Source: Clostridiales bacterium
GTDB lineage: Bacteria; Bacillota; Clostridia; Saccharofermentanales; Saccharofermentanaceae
Reading direction: 5' to 3'
NCBI GenBank assembly: GCA_017552455.1
Contig: JAFZPX010000062.1
Location: forward strand, 62,001-126,000
Length of the DNA stretch: 64,000 nt
The notes below the pieces were generated by a model. That model ran no database searches, had not been told where the DNA came from, and saw only the letters and a list, made by a program, of their open reading frames with translations. This document shows, one piece after another, positions 33,955 to 42,206 of the stretch; the first letter of the stretch is position 1; every line of letters starts with the position of its first letter. The translations under genes and the position numbers were made by a program.

Positions 33955-34794
33955 ATGCTTAGTAAAAACTATCCTCCCCACGACATCAACAAGGTCTTCG
34001 ACATGTTCGAGGAGACGATCAACAGGGGTGGCGTTGCAGACAAAACGGGTGCAGAGCTTACGCTGATAAACAAGCTTTTCGCGCACCTTCCTCCCGAGGC
34101 CTCCGAGTACGGCATGATGATGCTCCACGGCACACCCGCAAGCGAGCTTCCACAGCAGGCGAAGGATGTCATGCCCCTGTATGTTCGCTTTCTGAACCTC
34201 GCCGAGTACCTCGAGAAGGTGGATGCCCTGCGTGAGGTTCCGGCTTCGCTTACAACAGAACAGATAATGGAAAGACACAAGATGATGGATTCCTTGGAGG
34301 AGCATGAGAAAGCTTTCGCCGCGCCTCTTTTGGGCTTTAAGGTTAACGAGGAGACAAACGAGGCTGAAGAAGCCGCTGAGGAAGACGAGCAGAAAGAAGG
34401 CTCCTCTGCCCTGCACCTTATGAACGCGTGTGCTCCTGTCTTTGCCTGTCTCGACCCTCTCAAGACTTCGCTTTTCTATGAGAAGAACTTAGGCTTCAAG
34501 GCAACTCACCTCGACGACGAGAAGATGCCGCACATAAGACTTACAAGGGATAATATTGTACTCGCGCTGGTGGAGAGCCCCGTAAGGATCGCTTCACCTT
34601 CCATGTACGAGCTCATAATCTATGTCACGGAGCCAATGCTTCTTTACCACGAGCTCAAGGCTGCGGGCGTGAAGATCATAGAGGAGCTTCCCGAGGCGAA
34701 AGAGTCCGAGAAGGCTTCAAGTAACCGCCAGTTTGTCATCGAGGACTGCGACGAAAGACGCATCTGCATCTCACAGTCATCAGAGATCGTCTGA
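33955..34794 (+). CDS. Unknown N-terminal domain fused to a VOC (glyoxalase-like) domain
   Basis: 279 residues. 1-120: helical, unrecognised. 125-150: Glu-rich linker. 155-275: vicinal-oxygen-chelate fold (APVFACLDPLKTSLFYEKNL, then HIRLTRDNIVLALVES, ELIIYVTEPMLLYHELKAAG). VOC proteins bind metals or small ligands; the function here cannot be read off. AGAGG lies before the ATG. The 3' end overlaps the convergent DUF951 gene by 15 bases. The codon choice in the N-terminal part is somewhat GC-richer than in neighbours. Confidence 0.65.
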   Translation: MLSKNYPPHDINKVFDMFEETINRGGVADKTGAELTLINKLFAHLPPEASEYGMMMLHGTPASELPQQAKDVMPLYVRFLNLAEYLEKVDALREVPASLTTEQIMERHKMMDSLEEHEKAFAAPLLGFKVNEETNEAEEAAEEDEQKEGSSALHLMNACAPVFACLDPLKTSLFYEKNLGFKATHLDDEKMPHIRLTRDNIVLALVESPVRIASPSMYELIIYVTEPMLLYHELKAAGVKIIEELPEAKESEKASSNRQFVIEDCDERRICISQSSEIV

Positions 34795-34992
34795 TCCCCT
34801 CTTAACTTCCACTGTAGACTTCTCAAGAGTAGGTCTGTCCATGACCGCGAGGCGCCCGCACTTGTTGCAGGTCATCTTGCACTCTGCGCCGACTCGGGTA
34901 AGTGTCCACTCGAAGCTTCCGCAGGGGTGCTTCTTCTTCATCTTGACCACGTCACCGACCTCATATTTGTACAGGAAAAACTTGCCCGGCAT
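34780..34992 (-). CDS. DUF951 zinc-ribbon-like protein
   Basis: 70 residues of the short DUF951 family: YEVGDVVKMKKKHPCGS, then ECKMTCNKCGRLAVMDR. Three Cys (HPCGS, CNKC) suggest metal binding. I prefer ATG 34992, with GGAGG 8 bases upstream, over a GTG two codons earlier. It precedes prmC on the same strand in the leftward direction; its stop overlaps the convergent VOC gene. Function unknown, although widely conserved in Firmicutes. Confidence 0.88.
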   Translation of the reverse strand: MPGKFFLYKYEVGDVVKMKKKHPCGSFEWTLTRVGAECKMTCNKCGRLAVMDRPTLEKSTVEVKRGSDDL

Positions 34993-35005
34993 GATCACAA
35001 CCTCC

Positions 35006-35872
35006 TCATTTTATTCCAAACGTGACCCGGTCGTTTCCGCCGAAGTCTTTTAAGACTTTAACATTGTTAAACCCTTGTGCCATAAGGGTTTGCGAGACCT
35101 GTCCTCCCTGATCGTAACCGTGCTCGACAGCGAGGATTCCGCCCTCCCTGAGATATTTATGGGACAGTTTACAGATGGGCAGATAGAAGTCCAAACCGTC
35201 GTCTCCACCCGCCAAAGCGAGGTGCGGCTCGTGGTCTTTGACCTCCCTGTCGAGTGCCTTCATGTCATCAGAATTGATGTACGGAGGGTTCGCTGTGATG
35301 ACATCAAACACACCCAGCCCCTCCGGATGCTCATCAGAAAGCACATCTAATCTGACCGCCTTGGCAGCCGTCTTGTCCGCAGCCTGACTCTCGATATTAT
35401 CACGAGCAACGGCCAGTGCCTCCTCGGATATGTCAGAGAGAACTGCCTGCGCAGGGATGCCTTTTGAAAGCAAAGCGTTCAGCACAGAGATGCCGACGCA
35501 GCCCGTTCCTGTACACAGATCCAGAATACGGGGGCTTGTGAGCCGTTCAGAGGACTCCGGCACGAGGTTTACGTCACCTGCAGGGAAATCAAGAGCTCCC
35601 AGGAAGCGCAGAGCCGTCTCCACAAGAAGCTCCGTATCAGCGCGGGGAATGAGAACTGAGGTCGTAACCTTGTACTCCTCACGGTAGAAAGCCTGCCTGC
35701 CCACGATGTACGCGACCGGCACACCAGAGGCACGCTTACGCACCGCCTCCTCGAAAACCTTCTCATCCTCACCCAGGTAGGAAAAGATAACTCCAATATC
35801 AAAACGGGCATCTTCATGATCGATGCCCGCGTTGGTTAAAACTTCGATTGCTTTATTGATATCACCAGACAT
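35006..35872 (-). CDS. prmC: Release factor glutamine methyltransferase
   Basis: 288 residues: an N-terminal helical domain and an SAM-dependent methyltransferase domain with LDLCTGTGCVG (117-127) and the substrate-binding NPPY (195-198). PrmC methylates the GGQ glutamine of RF1 and RF2. It overlaps the end of yqhQ by 11 bases, so translation is coupled; no SD is evident. yqhQ-prmC order downstream of rpmE is usual in Clostridia. Confidence 0.94.
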   Translation of the reverse strand: MSGDINKAIEVLTNAGIDHEDARFDIGVIFSYLGEDEKVFEEAVRKRASGVPVAYIVGRQAFYREEYKVTTSVLIPRADTELLVETALRFLGALDFPAGDVNLVPESSERLTSPRILDLCTGTGCVGISVLNALLSKGIPAQAVLSDISEEALAVARDNIESQAADKTAAKAVRLDVLSDEHPEGLGVFDVITANPPYINSDDMKALDREVKDHEPHLALAGGDDGLDFYLPICKLSHKYLREGGILAVEHGYDQGGQVSQTLMAQGFNNVKVLKDFGGNDRVTFGIK

Positions 35873-36872
35873 CTTCGTCCGCGTTCTCGGGGATTACAGC
35901 CTGCATTGCAGCGATGGCAACCTCGATGATCGGTGCATCCGGCTCACCTGTAGTGAACTTCTGGAGCCACAGTCCGGGCTTGCTTAATCCGCGGCACAGA
36001 GCATTGTTGCCTCTGCCGACTGCTCTCAAGATCTCGAAAGAGATACCGCAGATGACAGGGATAAGCAGGATTCTTATCAATGCATTAACAAGGAATCTGC
36101 CGTCGCCAACGAGGATACCTGCGACAGTATAGATAAGGATCGAGATCGCAAGTACGAGGAACATGAAAGATGTTCCGCACCTCGGGTGGAATCTTGAATA
36201 CTTCTTGATATTGTCTACAGTCAAAGGCTCGCCTGCCTCATAGCACGCGATAGTCTTGTGCTCAGCGCCGTGATAACGCCATACGCGGTCGATGCCTTCG
36301 ATCTTGGATGCGAATCTTAAATAAAGGAAGAAGATGATCATTCTAAGAACACCTTCAGCAAGGTTAAGCACTACAGACATCCATGTGGTATCCGCAAGTG
36401 CGCTTCCCATAATCTTGGTCGCAAGGAATACGATGAGCCAAGGAAGCAGTATAAAAAGTCCGACCGACAGGAGAATACCTAAGATGGCGGACAGTGTGAC
36501 CATAACGTTATAGTGCTTCGTAAGATACTGGTCGAGAGCTGAAGGCTTCTTCTCCTCGTCTCCCTCTGTTTGAGGTGCACCCTGCTCGGAGATATCCGCA
36601 GACTTCATCAACGCATCCGTACCCTTAACGAGCATCTTATAGAATCTGATGCAGCCTCTTATAAAAGGAACTTTCTCGTAGAAAGTTACTCTCTCACTCT
36701 GTGTTATCTCTTCAACGTGGATAGTGCCGTCACCCTTCCTTACCGCAATGCAAGTGCGTGAAGGGCCGACCATCATGATACCTTCGATCAGAGCCTGACC
36801 GCCGATAGTAGTCTTCTTAAGTTCGGGCTTAACGTCCGGTGTAATCTCTGTTTTGTTTTCTATTTCTGACAT
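35862..36872 (-). CDS. yqhQ: YqhQ (DUF1385) membrane protein
   Basis: 336 residues with the DUF1385 signature GGQALIEGIMMVGPSRT near residue 25, PFIRGC, RYHGAEHKTIACYEAGE and HPRCGTSF, and about five membrane helices. The HGAEHK...HPRCGTSF pattern may be a metal site. Function unknown. It lies just after rpmE; no SD precedes the ATG at 36872, and its promoter appears to sit inside the rpmE terminator. Confidence 0.92.
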   Translation of the reverse strand: MSEIENKTEITPDVKPELKKTTIGGQALIEGIMMVGPSRTCIAVRKGDGTIHVEEITQSERVTFYEKVPFIRGCIRFYKMLVKGTDALMKSADISEQGAPQTEGDEEKKPSALDQYLTKHYNVMVTLSAILGILLSVGLFILLPWLIVFLATKIMGSALADTTWMSVVLNLAEGVLRMIIFFLYLRFASKIEGIDRVWRYHGAEHKTIACYEAGEPLTVDNIKKYSRFHPRCGTSFMFLVLAISILIYTVAGILVGDGRFLVNALIRILLIPVICGISFEILRAVGRGNNALCRGLSKPGLWLQKFTTGEPDAPIIEVAIAAMQAVIPENADEDVW

Positions 36873-36879
36873 GTCTTAT

Positions 36880-36908
36880 ATTGTAAAAAAGAACTGCCTT
36901 GGTTTCAA
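36880..36908 (-). promoter_or_regulatory. yqhQ promoter embedded in the rpmE terminator
   Basis: Minus-strand TTGAAA (36908-36903) spans the terminator loop; a 17-base spacer runs down the 3' arm and U-tract; TACAAT (36885-36880) follows. The ATG begins 7 bases later, so the transcript would be leaderless. Confidence 0.5.
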
Positions 36909-36918
36909 GGCAGTTCTT
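36885..36918 (-). terminator. Terminator of rpmE
   Basis: A perfect 13-bp stem (AAGAACTGCCTTG / CAAGGCAGTTCTT), loop AAAC on the minus strand, followed by six U. Confidence 0.93.
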
Positions 36919-36934
36919 ACTTGGGTCAATCTTA

Positions 36935-37135
36935 TTAAGCTCTTCCCATTCTCTTGTTGAACTTGTCGATTCTTCCGCCTGTATCTACAAGCTTCTGCTT
37001 GCCTGTGTAGAACGGATGGCAGTTAGAGCAGATATCGACGTTGATCTCAGGCTTTGTTGAGATAGCCTCGAATGTTGCTCCGCATGCACACTTGATTACA
37101 GCGTTGTACGTCTGCGGATGGATGTCAGTCTTCAT
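36935..37135 (-). CDS. rpmE: Ribosomal protein L31 (zinc-binding form)
   Basis: 66 residues: [33 protein letters not shown] and GRIDKFNKR. The Cys (CAC and CSNC) mark the zinc-containing L31 type rather than the Cys-free paralogue. Single-gene transcript with its own strong promoter, a structured leader and a terminator. Confidence 0.98.
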   Translation of the reverse strand: MKTDIHPQTYNAVIKCACGATFEAISTKPEINVDICSNCHPFYTGKQKLVDTGGRIDKFNKRMGRA

Positions 37136-37155
37136 TTCTTCACCTCATAATCAAA

Positions 37156-37190
37156 GATACGGTGCGTACCGAACGCACGTATACCGTATC
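37156..37190 (-). ncRNA. Hairpin in the rpmE leader
   Basis: GATACG/CGTATC outer stem with an inner GTGCG/CGCAC stem, between the transcript start (near 37204) and the rpmE SD. L31 genes in several phyla carry autoregulatory leaders; this could be one, but I cannot match a consensus. Confidence 0.5.
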
Positions 37191-37210
37191 GGATTTCATG
37201 TAACCGCGTA

Positions 37211-37239
37211 ATAATACATTGTTTATCCGCGGTTGTCAA
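37211..37239 (-). promoter_or_regulatory. SigA-type promoter of rpmE
   Basis: Minus-strand TTGACA (37239-37234), 17-base spacer, TATTAT (37216-37211). Confidence 0.85.
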
Positions 37240-37244
37240 GGCGT

Positions 37245-37508
37245 TTACATCATGTCTGCAATAGCCTCTGCAGCACCTGTAGCCATACCGATCGCAACAA
37301 GCACCAACGTCAATACGAACCAGAGGATCAAGTAGCAGAACTTGGATCTTGCAAAGTTCTTAAGATTAATGTTTCCTGTGCCGCCAAAAGCGAATACGAG
37401 AAGGACGATGAATCCGATGATCGGAATACCGAAAAGGATCTCATATCCAAAATAGCCCCACATGCCGATCGGCTTGTACTCGCTAGGTACGTTACTGTTG
37501 TTACTCAT
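37245..37508 (-). CDS. Small two-helix membrane protein, unknown
   Basis: 87 residues with two hydrophobic helices (about 22-43 and 58-76) and the motif YKPIGMWGYFGYEILFGIPI between terminus and first helix. GGGGGC lies 8 bases before the ATG. Similar short proteins are common in Clostridia, but no function is known to me. It lies between rho and rpmE on the same strand, with separate signals. Confidence 0.7.
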   Translation of the reverse strand: MSNNSNVPSEYKPIGMWGYFGYEILFGIPIIGFIVLLVFAFGGTGNINLKNFARSKFCYLILWFVLTLVLVAIGMATGAAEAIADMM

Positions 37509-37551
37509 AATGTAAGCCCCCTATATAAAATATCTTTGATTATACTACCTG

Positions 37552-39402
37552 TTAGTCTACAGAGAAAGACTTCTGAGCAGAAAGAACAAAGCTTGCGTTA
37601 TCAGGAGTACGCTTAAGGAAGTTGAGTACAGCTTCTGTTCCCGCGATGGTATCGACGTCTGCGATAGCTTTACGCGTGAGCCATACGGAAGAGAGCTGCT
37701 CCTCTGTAAGGAGAAGATCCTCACGGCGCGTACCGGACTTGTCTACAGCGATAGCCGGGTATACACGTCTGTCTGCAAGCTTTCTGTCGAGCACGACTTC
37801 CATGTTACCTGTACCCTTGAACTCCTCGAAAATAACCTCGTCCATCCTTGAGCCCGTCTCTATGAGAGCAGAAGCGATGATGGTGAGTGAGCCGCCGAAC
37901 TCGATGTTACGTGCAGCACCGAAGAATCTCTTAGGACCATAGAGGGAGCCCGGATCAAGACCTCCGGAAAGAGTTCTGCCTGTAGGATTGATAGTAAGGT
38001 TATAAGCACGTGCAAGTCTTGTCATTGAGTCGAGGAGGATAACAACATCCTGTCCGAGCTCAACGAGTCTCATTGCTCTCTCGAGAACGAGCTCTGTTAC
38101 TCTTACGTGGTTCTCAGGGCGCTTGTCGAAAGTGGAATATACGACCTCACCCTTGATGGAACGCTGCATGTCAGTAACTTCCTCAGGACGCTCGTCGATG
38201 AGAAGTACGATTACCTTGCACTCAGGATTATTGGCTGTGATAGCGTTGGCAACCTTCTTAAGCAGTACTGTCTTACCTGCCTTCGGAGGTGAAACGATCA
38301 TACCTCTCTGTCCCTTACCGATAGGGCAGAACAGATCGATGATTCTGCATGAAAGGTCTTCTTTATTTGTCTCGAGCTTCAGTCTGCTGTCAGGATAGAT
38401 AGCAGTAAGGTTCTCGAATCTCGGACGCTTTCTTGTGATCTCATAATCGGAATCCTCAGGGATCTCGATGTCATTTACTGCGAGGACTTTTCTTAACGGA
38501 GCGTAACGGTCCTTACCCTTAGGAGCGACTGCAAGACCTTTGATCTTGTCACCCTTACGAAGACCGAGTCTTCTGATCACCTGACCGGGTACGTATGCGT
38601 CTTCCTCGCCGGGAAGATAATTGTTCTTGTGGATAAAACCGTTGAAGTCATTCTTGTTATCGCCGTTACCAATCTCGAGGATTCCTTCGATCTCGATGTA
38701 CTGGACTTCAGGCTGCTGGGGCTTCTCTTCTGCGGATTCTGCCTGTTCCTCAGCTTCTTTCTCTTCGGGACTGATCTCGATCTCATGAGCTTTTGTCTCA
38801 GGTCCGAAAGCAATCCTTCTTCTCTGTCTGCTTCTGCTCTTCTTGGGAGCTTCTGCTTCAGCAGGCTTATTCTCTTCTGTCTTCTCTTCGGAAGTTTCTG
38901 TTTCTTTCTTAGCTTCAGCTGTCTCTGTAGCTGCGGCAGCTTCAGGTGCAGCTTCTTCTATAGTGATCTGCTCAGGAGCAGCTTCCTTATCATCCTTCTT
39001 CTTGGACTTTCTTGTGGAGCGCTTCTTGGGCTTCGCTTCAGCAACTTTCTCTTCCTTAGCTTCTGTTGACTCAGCTTCCTTTACTTCAGCAGGCTCTTCC
39101 GCCTTAGCCTCAGTTTTTTTCTTTCTGGGAGCGCGCTTCTTAGCTGCAGGTTTCTCCTCTGCTTTCGCTTCGGGTTCAGCTTCTTTCTCTGCCGGTGCAG
39201 GAGCAGGAGTTTCTTCCTGTGCAGGAGCTGCTGCTTTTTCCATTACATCCTGAACTTCTCTTACGGACATTCTTGTGATGGATGCAATGAGTTCTTCTCG
39301 TGATTTTGTCTTAGCAACGGAAGGTGTGTAATCGCCGAACTGCGCAGCAATTGCCTCAAGGTCTTCCTTTGACTTAGACATCAAAGCGTCTAATTCTGAC
39401 AT
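37552..39402 (-). CDS. rho: Transcription termination factor Rho with long disordered insert
   Basis: About 616 residues from the ATG at 39402 (GAGG 5 bases upstream). 1-50: Rho N-terminal helical domain ([15 protein letters not shown]). About 55-225: low-complexity Lys/Glu/Ala/Pro insert ([26 protein letters not shown] end). Then the RNA-binding CSD (EGILEIGNG) and the ATPase domain with P-loop PPKAGKT (about 370-376), [10 protein letters not shown] and [12 protein letters not shown]. It is a hexameric RNA helicase that ends transcription. The insert resembles those in Actinobacteria and some Clostridia that bind RNA or phase-separate. Confidence 0.96.
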   Translation of the reverse strand: MSELDALMSKSKEDLEAIAAQFGDYTPSVAKTKSREELIASITRMSVREVQDVMEKAAAPAQEETPAPAPAEKEAEPEAKAEEKPAAKKRAPRKKKTEAKAEEPAEVKEAESTEAKEEKVAEAKPKKRSTRKSKKKDDKEAAPEQITIEEAAPEAAAATETAEAKKETETSEEKTEENKPAEAEAPKKSRSRQRRRIAFGPETKAHEIEISPEEKEAEEQAESAEEKPQQPEVQYIEIEGILEIGNGDNKNDFNGFIHKNNYLPGEEDAYVPGQVIRRLGLRKGDKIKGLAVAPKGKDRYAPLRKVLAVNDIEIPEDSDYEITRKRPRFENLTAIYPDSRLKLETNKEDLSCRIIDLFCPIGKGQRGMIVSPPKAGKTVLLKKVANAITANNPECKVIVLLIDERPEEVTDMQRSIKGEVVYSTFDKRPENHVRVTELVLERAMRLVELGQDVVILLDSMTRLARAYNLTINPTGRTLSGGLDPGSLYGPKRFFGAARNIEFGGSLTIIASALIETGSRMDEVIFEEFKGTGNMEVVLDRKLADRRVYPAIAVDKSGTRREDLLLTEEQLSSVWLTRKAIADVDTIAGTEAVLNFLKRTPDNASFVLSAQKSFSVD

Positions 39403-39469
39403 ATATACCTCATTGTTTGTGATTAATAGCGATATTGATAATTCGCAACTTTGAAAACTCAATGGGAAT

Positions 39470-39491
39470 CGCAAGGTCTTGTAACCTTGCG
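39470..39491. promoter_or_regulatory. Palindrome between rho and the metallophosphoesterase
   Basis: CGCAAGGT-CTTGTA-ACCTTGCG, perfect 8-base arms, in the divergent promoter region and overlapping the -35 of the rightward gene. Could be an operator or an RNA hairpin in the rho leader. Confidence 0.4.
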
Positions 39492-39514
39492 CAAATATTA
39501 TCATTAGATATAAT
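39487..39514 (+). promoter_or_regulatory. Promoter of the metallophosphoesterase gene
   Basis: TTGCGC (39487-39492), 16-base spacer, TATAAT (39509-39514). Only 10 bases separate the -10 from the ATG, so the predicted leader is about four bases. Confidence 0.55.
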
Positions 39515-39524
39515 TAACGTCAAT

Positions 39525-40373
39525 ATGAAGTTGATCAAGTTAACACGTAAACAGATCATAAGAAGAATCGTTATTTTCGCGGTACTCGCGGCACTGATTT
39601 GTCCCGGTCTTTACAACAAGTTGAAGGTTGTAAATTACACCCTCGAATCAGACAAGATTTCTTCGCCAGTTCGCATCGCTTTGGTAACTGATCTGCACTC
39701 ATGTAAGTATGGTGATCATGAGTCTGAATTGATCGCTGCAATCGATGATGCATCACCTGATCTTGTATTGCTCGGCGGTGATATTTTTGATGATAAAATC
39801 GGCAACGAGAACACTGTTGATTTTCTTAACGGAATAGTCGGCCGTTATCCTATTTATTATGTAACCGGCAATCATGAATTCTGGGGCGGAGTTGATCAGT
39901 ATTATGTGCAGATGTCGATACTTGATGATCTCGGTATTCCCCGTCTTCAAGGTGATGTTTTATCTCTTGATATCAATGGCAATTCTATAGGCCTTGTCGG
40001 CGTTGATGATTATGACGGTTATCTGGTTGATGAAGATCTCATTCTTGAGAATCAGTTTGTCGATGCTTACTTAAACCTTGATGCTTCATCCTACAACATT
40101 ATTCTTGCTCATCGTCCTGAGTATTTTGACACTTATGAAGCGCATGATTATGACCTCGCATTGTGCGGTCATGCACATGGAGGTCAGTGGAGGATCCCCG
40201 GCATTCTGAATGGTCTTTATGCTCCTAACCAGGGACTGTTCCCCCGCTATGCCGGCGGACTTTATGAAGAGGATGGAACAACCATGATCGTCTCCCGCGG
40301 CCTTGCCCGCGAATCTACTCTAATCCCGCGTCTGTACAACCGTCCCGAGCTGGTAATCATCGATCTGGTGTGA
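39525..40373 (+). CDS. Membrane-anchored metallophosphoesterase (YaeI-like)
   Basis: About 282 residues. A basic N-terminus and one hydrophobic helix (about 13-29), then a calcineurin-type fold with metal-binding motifs VTDLHS, GGDIFDD, TGNHEFW and GHAHGGQ. YaeI-like enzymes act at the membrane, some on UDP-diacylglucosamine-like or phospholipid substrates; the substrate here is unknown. The ATG at 39525 (MKLIKLTRKQ) is chosen because it begins the basic leader; no SD is present. The gene is more AT-rich than its neighbours. Confidence 0.88.
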   Translation: MKLIKLTRKQIIRRIVIFAVLAALICPGLYNKLKVVNYTLESDKISSPVRIALVTDLHSCKYGDHESELIAAIDDASPDLVLLGGDIFDDKIGNENTVDFLNGIVGRYPIYYVTGNHEFWGGVDQYYVQMSILDDLGIPRLQGDVLSLDINGNSIGLVGVDDYDGYLVDEDLILENQFVDAYLNLDASSYNIILAHRPEYFDTYEAHDYDLALCGHAHGGQWRIPGILNGLYAPNQGLFPRYAGGLYEEDGTTMIVSRGLARESTLIPRLYNRPELVIIDLV

Positions 40374-40389
40374 TGTTATTTTCTCTCCA

Positions 40390-40584
40390 GTGGACCAATT
40401 CATTCATTATCAGCAATCCGGTCCACAATTCTTCTGATTTTTGTGGACCAAATCAGCGCATTTAACCACTTTAGTCCACAAATCTTTCCATCCAGTGGAC
40501 CAACTAATCCAAAATCACTAACTTAGTCCACTAGAAAGCTAAATTCAGTGGACCAAAACCTGACTTTCAATTAATTTAGTCCAC
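40390..40584. repeat. Array of eight alternating GTGGACY heptamers, period about 52.5 bp
   Basis: Forward GTGGACC at 40390, 40443, 40495 and 40548; inverted GGTCCAC/AGTCCAC at 40420, 40473, 40525 and 40578. Start-to-start steps are 30, 23, 30, 22, 30, 23, 30. The flanks extend the consensus to GTGGACYAA, while the sequence between is not conserved. Conserved short motifs with fixed spacing and drifting filler suggest protein-binding sites or repeated RNA hairpins rather than a recent tandem duplication. Confidence 0.85.
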
Positions 40585-40744
40585 TGCATATTCATTTATT
40601 TTCAACTTCGGCGACACATCATTTTGGATGTGTTGCTTAACCGACATTTGATCCTTTTATTAACCATTACTTTCTACTTTAGAAAATGGTTTCATACTGA
40701 CGGATACAAAAAACAAACCGTTAACAAAAAGGAGAACAACAAAA
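40585..40744. other. Leader region with two hairpins before the secreted repeat protein
   Basis: A 10-bp stem (40611-40620 with 40627-40636, one G-T pair) and a compound hairpin (AACCAT..ATGGTT around TTTCTA/TAGAAA, 40662-40691). Neither has a T-tract. A clear promoter for the 40745 gene was not found. Confidence 0.5.
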
Positions 40745-42121
40745 ATGGTTAAGAACCAGTTTGGAAGGAAAGTAATCGGAGCAACACTCTCAATGGTGAT
40801 GATGGCATCAGCCATTCCCGGAATGACATCACTTGCAAGTGAGAACGTACCTCAGAATTACGAAGCGACAGCATATGTAGCATCCATTTCCAAAGCAGAA
40901 GCCAGACAGAATCTGGGGGCCATTATCGATGCACTGGGCAGCATCAAAACTGACGACAATGAATTTGAATCTATTGAGGTCTATCACCATTACAACTCAT
41001 GGCGTCATTGGGGTGTTGAAATATATTGCAACACTGATAAGTTTTCGACAGATTATATCGTCAACTATACTAATTTTCTAAACGAGATCTACCCCGCATT
41101 TCTCGCTTCAATTGTAACGCCGGACGCAGAGAGAAATGCAGCGCTTCAGAACCTTAGTGACATTGTTGATGAAATGATTGCATTTAAAACAGAATTCGAA
41201 GATGAGCTTAGAGCTATAGATGCCTATTATAAATACTGCGAATGGCGTCGTTTGGGTATTGAAGCATACTGCAACACGGATGACTATTCAACCGAGTATT
41301 TCGTCGAACTCAGTAGTATTCTCCACAGTGTTCATGATGCAGCTGTTGAAGCACTTAATCCAACTGGGGATCACACCTTATTCCCCCAGATTGTTATCGA
41401 TAATGATGACGTTAGATTCAATGCATTCATTGTAGATGCCGAGACACCTGCTGAGGAGATCGCTCCTGACTATGGTATGACTGAGGAAATTGCTCCCGAC
41501 TACGGTATGACCGAAGAGATCGCTCCTGACTATGGTATGGATTTTGAAGAGGAGAACGTTAGTCCTCTCTTCCTTCAGCTTTGTGATCTCTTTGATGAAG
41601 TCTACGACTTCGAGGTCAGCTTCGCAGATGAAATCCCGATGGCACAGAGACATTTCCTTGACTTGGAAATGGATAGAGCTCTCGATGTTGCAGCTTCAGC
41701 AGAGAATCTTTCTGACGATGAGATCGAGACAATGATCTTCGAACTCCAGCTCGCTTATAACACAGCAATCGATGCTATCGACGCAGCACCTGCACAGGCA
41801 ACTGTTCAGACTGTCGAGATAACTGTTGAAGAGATCGCACCTGACTACGGCATGAACCTTGATGAAGATACACTCCCTGAGGAGCCTGCTGAAACTACTG
41901 ACGATACACTTTATGTTATCTATGGCGAGCAGCCCGAGGATATGGATCTTACAGGCGTAGGTCTGATCATTCAGGACAGATGCCCTACAAACTTTGAGGA
42001 GACAACACCTGACGAGATCATTCCTGAAGAAAGACCTCTTGTAATCTACGGCGAGCAGCCCGAGGATATGGATATCTCCACTGTAGACCTCCTCGTACAG
42101 GACAGATGCCCTACGCTCTAA
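40745..42121 (+). CDS. Secreted acidic repeat protein, unknown
   Basis: 458 residues with a Sec signal peptide (1-31). Two copies of a helical unit (about 75-123 and 154-202) share a W-R-x-x-G-(V/I)-E-x-Y-C-N-T-D core. Then EEIAPDYGM occurs three times in tandem (237-265) and once more at 362-370, and a C-terminal unit YGEQPEDMD...QDRCPT occurs twice (393-415 and 435-457), each with one Cys. A third helical stretch (300-346) resembles FIVAR bundles. The three tandem 30-base units differ at synonymous positions, so the peptide is under selection. AAGGAG precedes the ATG. No anchor motif; function unknown. Confidence 0.8.
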   Translation: MVKNQFGRKVIGATLSMVMMASAIPGMTSLASENVPQNYEATAYVASISKAEARQNLGAIIDALGSIKTDDNEFESIEVYHHYNSWRHWGVEIYCNTDKFSTDYIVNYTNFLNEIYPAFLASIVTPDAERNAALQNLSDIVDEMIAFKTEFEDELRAIDAYYKYCEWRRLGIEAYCNTDDYSTEYFVELSSILHSVHDAAVEALNPTGDHTLFPQIVIDNDDVRFNAFIVDAETPAEEIAPDYGMTEEIAPDYGMTEEIAPDYGMDFEEENVSPLFLQLCDLFDEVYDFEVSFADEIPMAQRHFLDLEMDRALDVAASAENLSDDEIETMIFELQLAYNTAIDAIDAAPAQATVQTVEITVEEIAPDYGMNLDEDTLPEEPAETTDDTLYVIYGEQPEDMDLTGVGLIIQDRCPTNFEETTPDEIIPEERPLVIYGEQPEDMDISTVDLLVQDRCPTL

Positions 42122-42151
42122 TCAATACGATTAACAAGTTACAGATAAAAC

Positions 42152-42182
42152 AAAAGGGTTGTCCATAACGGACAACCCTTTT
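42152..42182. terminator. Bidirectional terminator
   Basis: A perfect 13-bp stem (AAAAGGGTTGTCC / GGACAACCCTTTT) with a 5-base loop, between convergent genes ending at 42121 and 42207; A and T runs on either side serve both strands. Confidence 0.92.
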
Positions 42183-42206
42183 CAATTTAAACTCTTAACT
42201 TAAGAA

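Noticed and set aside
40390..40584. CRISPR array
   Set aside because: Repeats are only seven to nine bases, alternate in orientation and have 16- and 23-base gaps; no cas gene is near.
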